Assembly: GCA_001650955.1 (NCBI GenBank) | Contig: LXYP01000007.1 | Coordinates: forward strand, 1-64,000 | DNA from: Sphingomonadales bacterium EhC05 | Lineage (GTDB): Bacteria; Pseudomonadota; Alphaproteobacteria; Sphingomonadales; Sphingomonadaceae | Direction: 5' to 3' | Length of the DNA stretch: 64,000 nucleotides | In this document: piece by piece, positions 1 to 6,081 of the stretch | Position numbering within the stretch: the first letter of the stretch is position 1 | Layout of the letters: the number at the start of each line of letters is the position of its first letter | The notes under the pieces: model-generated | Told to the model about the DNA's origin: nothing | The model's database searches: none | What the model saw: the letters and a program-made list of their open reading frames with translations, nothing else | Position numbers and translations under genes: made by a program

Positions 1-1221
1 TGGCACATTAATGCCGTCGCGGGGCGTCCAACCCATCACCCAATGTCGGTTTCCAGATGCTTCAAGGTCCGCAACAAAACTGCGAATGATGTTTAAAAAC
101 CTCGAGGAAATATCAGTCCGTATTGGAAATAACCTAACTTGATTTGACGTTTTGGTATCTTCTGTCAAACGCGCGAGGCGGATACCCTCTGAATGGATTG
201 CCTTTATTACAGCTTCTTCGACGATCCGTGCTCTTGCACCGTCTTCGACTTCATCCAAGCGCCTGTCACTCTTTCGTTTACGACCCAACATTGACCTCAG
301 TACTGGCGACCATCCTAACTTTGCAGCGTTTACGAGATGCATCACGTCATGGTAGCGATAACCATCGTTGTCGTAAGCATTGTCAGTTAAGTCATTTCCC
401 AGTTGTCTACCATCCAGATACATTCGAGAAAGCCCTTTCTGGACCGTCACGAATGCAACATCAAATCGCCTAGGTAACTGCTCGCTTTCGGGACGATTTT
501 TATCATGCAGCGGCGTGCTGTTAGTGCGCTTCTGCCGGTACGAAACCTTCTCTATATTTTTTTCTGCCACTTCACCTAGTTGAAGCTTAAAACAACTTGC
601 CAGCGCAGCCAAATGCCATGCCACTTCACCCAGAATTCTGTTTATCGGTCGATCCGCAACCGAGCTATTTATATCCCGTTCAATCTCTGGAAGGTTATGC
701 CGGAGAAGTTCAGCACCGAGTTGCCAAAGTACGGCCAGAGCAACTTCAACCAGCGTTTTGTCAGCGGTTCTGGCCGTCAGAAATGCTGTTTGCTGGTAAT
801 CGTTAAAACTCAACTTACTTGGGTCTTGGGGAAATGTTTTTGCCGCTGCCAAAAACTCGTCTTGCATCGACTTGTCGAGAACTCTCCTAATTTTCTTAGC
901 TTTTTCATCACCCGCGCTAATTTCTCGTTTCAAGTCAGCTATATCGGCAGCCAGAATATTGAAGGGAAGCACGGTATTTTTTGCTTGCGAGAGCGCAAAA
1001 CAGTACCAAATGACATCGCCTAATTCTTCGACAATTTCATCATTTGGTTTTTGCCACGACTCGTCGCTATCCTCTGATAAAAGCCTCTTCTTAATTGCTG
1101 AAACTACAGAACCGACCTCTGCCGCAAGGCCATATATGGCAATTCGTACTCGTTCCTCTTTAGTGCGTTCGGCAGAGTAATCACTGCTCTTAACAAAATC
1201 GTGGTATTCTGAAACCAGCAT
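1..1221 (-). CDS. MazG-like nucleotide pyrophosphohydrolase, 3' end outside window
   Basis: Reading frame stays open to base 1, giving 407 residues without a stop. A MazG-type module lies at about residues 28-80: GLAAEVGSV, then an EELGDV block at 65-70. The usual GEVGE reads AEVGS, so one canonical acidic metal ligand is serine (Ser38), while the E66/D69 pair is kept. A second MazG-like half (ILGEVAWHLAALA, then an EVAEKNIEK stretch) follows near residue 205. A C-terminal part with YHDVMHL, LGWSPVL and EDGARARIVEEA matches the extension of long bacterial MazG-like proteins. MazG enzymes turn (d)NTPs into NMP plus PPi. The start overlaps the stop of the upstream gene (TAATG), with GGAGG 9 bases ahead, so it is translationally coupled to the base-modification operon. 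It may clean or shape the nucleotide pool. Family assignment is good; the substrate is unknown. Confidence 0.85.
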   Translation of the reverse strand, partial: MLVSEYHDFVKSSDYSAERTKEERVRIAIYGLAAEVGSVVSAIKKRLLSEDSDESWQKPNDEIVEELGDVIWYCFALSQAKNTVLPFNILAADIADLKREISAGDEKAKKIRRVLDKSMQDEFLAAAKTFPQDPSKLSFNDYQQTAFLTARTADKTLVEVALAVLWQLGAELLRHNLPEIERDINSSVADRPINRILGEVAWHLAALASCFKLQLGEVAEKNIEKVSYRQKRTNSTPLHDKNRPESEQLPRRFDVAFVTVQKGLSRMYLDGRQLGNDLTDNAYDNDGYRYHDVMHLVNAAKLGWSPVLRSMLGRKRKSDRRLDEVEDGARARIVEEAVIKAIHSEGIRLARLTEDTKTSNQVRLFPIRTDISSRFLNIIRSFVADLEASGNRHWVMGWTPRDGINVP

Positions 1222-2381
1222 TACAGTGACCCTCCAGGATAATTCGTCTCAATTGCGTAAGCTTCATTGGGAATTGATGCTGACGCTATGTTACTATTAA
1301 TTTTCCATTTTGGCGGATACCAGAATTCGATTTTTTGTGTTGAAGATGAAAATTTCTGTTTAATACGAGTTCTGCCAGTAATTCCAAGTATCTGCGGATG
1401 CGCCACACGTGAATACTTATCGACTTCACAAAAGAGGTTCTGGCAGTCTATTAGCTGCAATCGCCTTCCCCAAAGCGACGGAAAACTAAGCTCTAGACGA
1501 TCAAATTCCTTTTCTTGGCGATCTGCCATCAACCTAATTAGTTCGGGATCGCTAAGGCCCCCTGTGTCTGCAAAACATTTTCTCAATCCATCACGAGCGC
1601 CCGGCCCAGGCACCACGAATTCCATTTCCGAAAAGTCAGTCAAAGGGCTATAGTTTACATCGGTGATGTATTGGTATGCTAAGAAGTCGCCTATCGTGGG
1701 ATAAGCACGGATGAGTTCAAACCCTTGCTGCATTGATCCAGCATCCGCGAGTTTTGCGGGTAGCTCATTTTTGATCATAAGCTCTAATAATTTTAGATGA
1801 TTTTGGTGTTTGTATTTTTGACCAAATTTGGTTCCACCAGGCGGCATAATATATGCAGCTGAGTAGATTCGCGCTTTGCTAGACTTCGCTTCCATCAGGA
1901 TTTTGTCGTAATGCTTGTAAGAGTAATCAGATAGGGTAATGGCACCCAGCTTTTTTTCCAATAACTGCCACGTTTCGATCTTGTTGAATAATTTGAACAA
2001 AATGATTCGAAAGAACAATTCATCTGCGCTGGCGGGCAGGTCGGGCCGATAGATTACGTTCCGAATTAGGTACTGGCTGACACGGTCTGATGCTCGATAA
2101 GCATTCGTAAACTTGTATTCGCTTAATATCGGATCTTTCGTGACCGGTAGATTATTTTCAGCAACTCGCCTAAAAAATATCTGCTGCCGTTCTGCAGCAA
2201 AACGCCAATAGGTGTCATATACTTCGGTCACCAGTGCTGGAGCTAAATGGCGAGATAAGACTAATGGTGCTGCTGGTTGCTTAGTTATGGGTAGCGGGAG
2301 TTGGGCAGGCGCTGCATTGTTTGAAGTTTCATTTGTTTTCGGACGGCTCCCTTTTTTTCGTCGCTTCGAATTGCTCATCAT
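1221..2381 (-). CDS. Putative DNA base hypermodification protein (5-hmdU kinase helical-domain / thymine pyrophosphorylase-like)
   Basis: A 386-residue protein. A basic low-complexity N-terminus (1-40, SKRRKKGSRPK) precedes an all-alpha domain. Recognisable blocks are YWRFAAERQQIFFRR (58-72), a YKFTNAYRASDRVSQYLIR block (89-107), FRIILFKLFNKIETW (124-138), an IGDFLAYQ helix-hairpin-like turn near 232, GPGARDG near 262, and a signature LIDCQNLFCEVDKYSR (310-325) with a late YPPKW. I recognise this set as the family called nucleotide kinase / DNA-base hypermodification protein, related to phage enzymes that derivatise 5-hydroxymethyl-dU in DNA and thought to be DNA-glycosylase-like. Its start abuts the stop of the TS-like gene (TGAATG). 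No P-loop kinase domain is fused to it. Biochemical role here is inferred from family and neighbours only. Confidence 0.75.
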   Translation of the reverse strand: MMSNSKRRKKGSRPKTNETSNNAAPAQLPLPITKQPAAPLVLSRHLAPALVTEVYDTYWRFAAERQQIFFRRVAENNLPVTKDPILSEYKFTNAYRASDRVSQYLIRNVIYRPDLPASADELFFRIILFKLFNKIETWQLLEKKLGAITLSDYSYKHYDKILMEAKSSKARIYSAAYIMPPGGTKFGQKYKHQNHLKLLELMIKNELPAKLADAGSMQQGFELIRAYPTIGDFLAYQYITDVNYSPLTDFSEMEFVVPGPGARDGLRKCFADTGGLSDPELIRLMADRQEKEFDRLELSFPSLWGRRLQLIDCQNLFCEVDKYSRVAHPQILGITGRTRIKQKFSSSTQKIEFWYPPKWKINSNIASASIPNEAYAIETNYPGGSL

Positions 2382-3176
2382 TCAGTTAGCCGCAGCAACG
2401 CAATCGCGGGCTGCCTTTACAAGTCCGCTCAATTCGACCGCTGTTTTTCCTATTTTTTCGAGTTTAGCCACCCCGATTGTGATATTTAGTCTCGCAAATG
2501 GAACCTTCATCTCATGGGCCATAAATGCGCCTAGCTGTGCAAGGCCAAGATAATTTCCATAAGCCTTGTTGAATATCTGTTGTGTCGCATAGAATGCATT
2601 TACAACTAAACCATCTCCCGCTTCCATGAATGTCACATGCTGTAAGCACGGGAAACCAAGTAAAGCGCTAGCCGTATGATCATATTCTGGATCAAATGTT
2701 GTGGCCTGCGCCAAAGACCTTCGTGCGCCTTTGCGGCTTGTTTGGTTCAGTATCCACTCCAGCTGATTTCCGTCACACGGCCCACGACCAAAGTTCGTCA
2801 ATCTCTGGAAATAGAGCCCTCGACCATTCTTTTGATGGTTCCAAGCCTTAAATGCTGGGAAGGACCAATCGTAGAATTGATATAACTTTTTGCGATCCCC
2901 TTGCGCCATTTTCCAAAGCTGTTGTGGAAAGATGGTGAAAGCCACATCTTCGACAGAAGTTTCATCCCTACCTTCGAGAACTTGATCCATAGCATGCCTC
3001 ACGCCTGCATCTTCGGAAATTGTGTCGTTGTTCTCAAGCCCACTCACCGTAAGCACTAGTGGTGATACTTCGGTTCCAGAGTGATCAACTATGTGAAGCA
3101 AGGCTCTCGCATACGCTTCAGAAACACTATTTGCTGAAATCATCAACGGTGCTACCGACGGCCTATTTTTAGTCAT
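2382..3176 (-). CDS. Thymidylate synthase-like protein with altered dUMP site
   Basis: 264 residues from an ATG preceded by GGAGG at 9 bases; a longer in-frame start at 3323 has no ribosome site and would lie deep in the preceding gene. The C-terminal half aligns by eye with ThyA: RR at 152-153 (ThyA R126/R127), FPCLQH with Cys177 (ThyA catalytic C146), then a stretch matching the YQRSCDVFLGLPFN region. There ThyA R166 becomes Ala197 and D169 becomes Gln200, while the base-reading N177 is kept as Asn208. The nucleophile is thus present but a phosphate-binding arginine is lost, so canonical dUMP methylation is doubtful. It may make or recognise a modified pyrimidine such as hydroxymethyl-dUMP, or act as a sensor. 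Overlaps the ImmA gene by 8 bases. Confidence 0.75.
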   Translation of the reverse strand: MTKNRPSVAPLMISANSVSEAYARALLHIVDHSGTEVSPLVLTVSGLENNDTISEDAGVRHAMDQVLEGRDETSVEDVAFTIFPQQLWKMAQGDRKKLYQFYDWSFPAFKAWNHQKNGRGLYFQRLTNFGRGPCDGNQLEWILNQTSRKGARRSLAQATTFDPEYDHTASALLGFPCLQHVTFMEAGDGLVVNAFYATQQIFNKAYGNYLGLAQLGAFMAHEMKVPFARLNITIGVAKLEKIGKTAVELSGLVKAARDCVAAAN

Positions 3177-4086
3177 CGCTATCATCCTCCAGGTGCCTAT
3201 ATCCTGCGTGACCAATATAGTTTTTACGGGATATTCGAACGAAAGTTGCCCAGCTTTCATCGCTGTTAAAGAGTCGGACGATACCGGGGCGCTTAGCTTC
3301 GAAAACCACCCCCAGCTCGACACTGTCCACTAACATTAAAGCGTCGTTCTCGCTTCTTACGCCATGAGGCATTATTACAAGATGTTCTACCTCCGCGTCG
3401 ATGGCAGAATAAACAGCGGCCTCATCACAAATTAGTATTTGTTTTGATGAAATTTGACCCAGTATTGTTGATCGTATGGCCGCTAGCTTTATGCTTTTCA
3501 TTTTTTGGTACCGACCAAAGCTGATCAATCCGGCTCCAAAGCACAAATGCGTAATCAAAGTAGAATAACCAACTTTAAAGAAATTGGCGATCAGGTATAA
3601 CTCCACGGGTGTAGCACTTTCTGCTTTCAAACCCCGGATTGAAAAAGCATTTAGTAACGCAAGCGTAGGCATCAGAAGATGGGCTGCGAAAGAATCCGCG
3701 ATGAATTCGTTGGGCAAGTCCCAAGATTGCTGGCGACTTTCTTCGGTCAATTCATCGATGGTTGATCCATGTCCAAAAATATGATGGCCTAGTTCATGCG
3801 CGCACGTAAAAGCTCTACGTCCAATTGGACGAATTATTGAAGATGGTAGAAATATTCGAGCAGGGTCGCCTCTTTGGTACATTCCTTCCATATTAATGTC
3901 GCTGAACGTTACTTTTAACCCCAACTTTTCGCAGACATCGTAAATGCAGATAGGTTTGAGCAAATCGCTCCCTGACCTACGCCTTACATTAACTGATTGC
4001 TGATTTGCTTTTGTTGCCAGCATGTTGCGCTGACTGCGAGATAGACCCCCGTTCATAATCACCGCTCTCCTAGCTGGCTGTGCCAT
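3169..4086 (-). CDS. ImmA/IrrE family zinc metallopeptidase
   Basis: 305 residues, starting at the ATG that follows GGAGG by 6 bases; a GTG two codons earlier is too close to that site. The peptidase core (about 45-145) carries CAHELGHHIFGHG with the HExxH zinc motif at H97/E98/H101, and NEFIADSFAAHLLMP (126-140) supplying the third ligand region. A 150-residue C-terminal part has no motif I recognise. ImmA/IrrE proteases cleave or inactivate XRE-type repressors after a stress or phage signal. Here the gene overlaps the end of an XRE gene by 17 bases, the standard pairing, so it probably derepresses this operon by acting on that regulator. The ligand sensed is unknown. Confidence 0.9.
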   Translation of the reverse strand: MAQPARRAVIMNGGLSRSQRNMLATKANQQSVNVRRRSGSDLLKPICIYDVCEKLGLKVTFSDINMEGMYQRGDPARIFLPSSIIRPIGRRAFTCAHELGHHIFGHGSTIDELTEESRQQSWDLPNEFIADSFAAHLLMPTLALLNAFSIRGLKAESATPVELYLIANFFKVGYSTLITHLCFGAGLISFGRYQKMKSIKLAAIRSTILGQISSKQILICDEAAVYSAIDAEVEHLVIMPHGVRSENDALMLVDSVELGVVFEAKRPGIVRLFNSDESWATFVRISRKNYIGHAGYRHLEDDSDD

Positions 4087-4429
4087 CTTCACCCTCCTTC
4101 ATTGCCGCAATTAGCATTAGAAGGCGCTCCAAGTCATCTGGCTTGAGCTTACCTAGTTCACGAGCCGCTAATTGAAGTTTTGGGTCGGAAGTTTCCATTG
4201 TCTCTGGCGCATCACCAAGTATCCAAGCAACCTTAACGTCATAAATTTTGGCAAACTGGGAGATATCAGTCGACGTAACTTTACGAATACCAGCCTCTAT
4301 TTGTGAGATTGTCGGCCTATGCATGCCCATCATCTTGGAAACCTGTCCCTGTGATAGGCCAGCATTGTTTCTGGCTGCTCTAAGGCGGTTTGCTACCTCA
4401 TTGATTGAGTCTTTAGTCGGGTTAGTCAC
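4070..4429 (-). CDS. XRE-family helix-turn-helix regulator
   Basis: 119 residues. A Cro/C1-type HTH spans about 10-65: LRAARNNAGLSQGQVSKMMGMHRPTISQIEAGIRK-type spacing with the Q..V...M...R.TIS.IE pattern, followed by a short C-terminal tail. The start overlaps the preceding stop (ATGA), so the two are co-translated. The perfect palindrome at 4752-4766, over the -10 of the operon promoter, is the likely operator, making this an autorepressor that the adjacent ImmA/IrrE protease would relieve. DNA-binding family is clear; the operator link is inferred from position. Confidence 0.9.
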   Translation of the reverse strand: MTNPTKDSINEVANRLRAARNNAGLSQGQVSKMMGMHRPTISQIEAGIRKVTSTDISQFAKIYDVKVAWILGDAPETMETSDPKLQLAARELGKLKPDDLERLLMLIAAMKEGEDGTAS

Positions 4430-4728
4430 AATGACTTTTCCTTCTCTTTTTCATCAGCAAGAATTTTGCAAACCAATTCAGCTGTCTGGTTTATTGTGAG
4501 AGGCTGTCGTGTTTCATCGTCAATAAAAATATTTTCTTCACAAGGGATGTCCTCCCCAATCGCCTCACCTAAAAGTCCGGTCGCTGTTGGAAATATCTTG
4601 CTGGTGAACTCTCTTAGTTCCTCAGTAGGTTTGGTGTCGCCATCCAAGTCCGGACAGTCTTCGCCACTTAATGCTTGCACTTCCTGCAAAACCTCGATGA
4701 GCTTATTCTTGACGTCATTAGCATTCAC
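4426..4728 (-). CDS. Small acidic protein of unknown function, first gene of the island operon
   Basis: 100 residues, strongly acidic in the middle (GEDCPDLDGD, EAIGEDIPCEENIFIDDE) with a lysine/glutamate-rich tail. The start is GTG with AAGGAG six bases upstream, directly behind the promoter at 4754-4781. I do not recognise a family. No signal peptide or membrane segment is visible. Its leading position in a coupled XRE-ImmA operon suggests a regulator partner, antitoxin-like protein or DNA mimic, but this is only a guess from composition and context. Confidence 0.7.
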   Translation of the reverse strand: MNANDVKNKLIEVLQEVQALSGEDCPDLDGDTKPTEELREFTSKIFPTATGLLGEAIGEDIPCEENIFIDDETRQPLTINQTAELVCKILADEKEKEKSL

Positions 4729-4751
4729 GTCGATCTCCTTTGACTATGAAT

Positions 4752-4781
4752 GTAAGATAATCTTACCATCTGTAATGTCAA
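4752..4781 (-). promoter_or_regulatory. Operon promoter with palindromic operator over the -10
   Basis: Read on the minus strand: TTGACA (4781-4776), a 16-base spacer and TATCTT (4759-4754). The -10 lies within a perfect 15-base palindrome, GTAAGATTATCTTAC (4766-4752). An extra half-site ATCTTAC is seen on the plus strand at 4815-4821. The first start codon is 23 bases downstream of the palindrome. The layout fits repression of the island operon by its own XRE protein. Promoter elements are seen; the regulator assignment is inferred. Confidence 0.7.
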
Positions 4782-4931
4782 GGGTTGGTACTGATATTTT
4801 TTTGAATAGCTGCTATCTTACTGCTAATATTTACAAAATTCAGTGTGTTCAGTCCACTGAGCTGGAGCCGCATCATAAGTCTTGTTATGCTTAGAATCCT
4901 AAGGGAAATTTACTTTCTCAATCCAACATAC

Positions 4932-5091
4932 CACCCACGCCATACCCACAACGGCACACACAGTTGCGTACTGCCAACGGCAAACGGTAAGGCAGTAAGG
5001 TGAGAGTTATGGTGCGCTTAGAGGACTCGAACCTCTGACCCCATCATTACGAATGATTGCATTCCTTACCAAACCATCACCCACGCCATAC
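4932..5091. repeat. Pair of 14-bp direct repeats flanking a tRNA-like fragment
   Basis: CACCCACGCCATAC occurs at 4932-4945 and again at 5078-5091, 146 bases apart, enclosing the tRNA-like sequence at 5010-5058. Together they lie between the accessory operon and an intact tRNA-Thr gene. They may be attachment-site debris or a local duplication. The rest of 4782-5154 shows no gene. Confidence 0.45.
5010..5058 (-). pseudogene. tRNA-Thr-like 3' half (anticodon CGU)
   Basis: On the minus strand an anticodon loop TTCGTAA, a variable region, a perfect T arm (AGAGG-TTCGAGT-CCTCT) and a terminal AAGCGCACCA are all present. The upstream bases do not form a normal D arm or a matching seven-base acceptor strand; the only GCGCTT partner is about 80 bases upstream, which would make a 90-nt molecule with an oversized D region. 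It therefore looks like a truncated tRNA, for instance one left by an integrative element, although a divergent functional tRNA is not excluded. Confidence 0.45.
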
Positions 5092-5154
5092 TCAAGCGCG
5101 CACCCACACTGACGTACTTCCCGCAGGAAACCGATTTTCACTAAGCTGAACAAA

Positions 5155-5229
5155 TGGTGCTGCTAGGGAGAATTGAACTCCCGACCTCGTCATTACCAAT
5201 GACGCGCTCTACCACTGAGCTACAGCAGC
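5155..5229 (-). tRNA. tRNA-Thr (anticodon GGU)
   Basis: A full cloverleaf reads on the minus strand: acceptor GCTGCTG with TAGCAGC, D arm GCTC-AGTGGTA-GAGC, anticodon stem CGTCA-TTGGTAA-TGACG (GGT anticodon, reading ACC), T arm GGGAG-TTCAATT-CTCCC, discriminator A and an encoded CCA. Its 3' end faces the accessory operon, the orientation expected if that operon entered by integration at a tRNA gene. Confidence 0.93.
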
Positions 5230-5360
5230 CTAACCATTTTCAACGGATACCGACATCAGCACTAAAGCCGCAGTCGTCCGGTCCGCGGGCGTAAGACCAA
5301 AAGCTTAGCATATTGTCAAGCGGAGTTGCATTCTAATCGTCAGAATGGCAATGGTCGGCC

Positions 5361-5498
5361 ATGCCCAAACCCCAACCCAAGTCCGAGAAACTACGCAAAG
5401 AAGCAGAGAAGGCCGAGAGGCTAGCGGAGCAATTGCGCGCCAATTTGCGGCGTCGCAAGACCCAGGCGCGCGATGTCATTGACACTGCGAAGGATTGA
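5361..5498 (+). CDS. Small basic alpha-helical protein
   Basis: 45 residues starting MPKPQPKSEKLRKEAEKAER and ending in an ALRxxLRRRK-like helix; lysine, arginine and alanine dominate and a single amphipathic helix is predicted. Small proteins of this kind recur in sphingomonad genomes, often annotated hypothetical. No ribosome site is obvious. It stands alone between the tRNA gene and a convergent thioesterase gene. Function unknown; a nucleic-acid-binding role is only suggested by charge. Confidence 0.6.
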   Translation: MPKPQPKSEKLRKEAEKAERLAEQLRANLRRRKTQARDVIDTAKD

Positions 5499-5508
5499 AC
5501 GCGGCGGA

Positions 5509-5994
5509 TCAGGCGTTGATGACGGCTCGCTCGGGCTTAATAATCTCATATTCGGTCACGGCATCAATGAATTTCTGTGAAACCGGGGCCACTTCTTCCG
5601 TCGCCGGGTCAAACCAGACATAGGTCAGATGAACGACGTTGAGCAGCATATTGTCGCGCACGATATGGGCGACAGCGGAATAGCTGGTGCGGCCAAAACG
5701 GGAAATGCGCAGGCAGACATCGATGAGATCATCAGCCTTGGCCGGCGCGCGAAAATCAACCTCTGCATGACGAACCCAATTGTCACCGCCGAACAGTTCC
5801 AGGAATTTACCTAGCGAATCTTCATTGCCGGTAGCACCGACAAGCGCGCGGAAATATTCGGTTACACCGATATCGGCGAATGCGAGATAATTGGCATTGA
5901 ACACAATGCCCTGCATATCCGCTTCGGCGTAGCGCACGCGAACCGGTGTGATCAGACGGAAACCGTCGCGGGGATTTGTCGCTAATTCTATCAT
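5509..5994 (-). CDS. Acyl-CoA thioesterase, hotdog fold (4HBT/YbgC type)
   Basis: 161 residues. The N-terminal block VRVRYAEADMQGIVFNANYLAFAD (about 18-41) is the 4-hydroxybenzoyl-CoA thioesterase signature, with the Asp of the AEAD motif as the likely catalytic residue. The mid part (VDFRAPAKADD, LNVVHLTYVWFD) follows the hotdog strand order. It would hydrolyse short or aromatic acyl-CoA esters in the cytosol. It lies just downstream of, and in the same direction as, the Xaa-Pro aminopeptidase gene; 87 bases separate them, so co-transcription is possible. Confidence 0.85.
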   Translation of the reverse strand: MIELATNPRDGFRLITPVRVRYAEADMQGIVFNANYLAFADIGVTEYFRALVGATGNEDSLGKFLELFGGDNWVRHAEVDFRAPAKADDLIDVCLRISRFGRTSYSAVAHIVRDNMLLNVVHLTYVWFDPATEEVAPVSQKFIDAVTEYEIIKPERAVINA

Positions 5995-6081
5995 TTAAAT
6001 GGGGTCCGTTGCTAGAGCGCCTGCCACAGCAGGCGACCGATATAATCATTGTCCTCGGGCATGTTCAGGCCGAATGGAAAC

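Noticed and set aside
144-1180. Several open plus-strand frames (109, 67 and 147 residues and others)
   Set aside because: They lie opposite the MazG-like gene, have no ribosome sites and read as low-complexity shadows.
3177-3323. 50-residue N-terminal extension of the TS-like protein
   Set aside because: No ribosome site; it overlaps the ImmA gene heavily, and the ATG at 3176 has an ideal GGAGG spacing.
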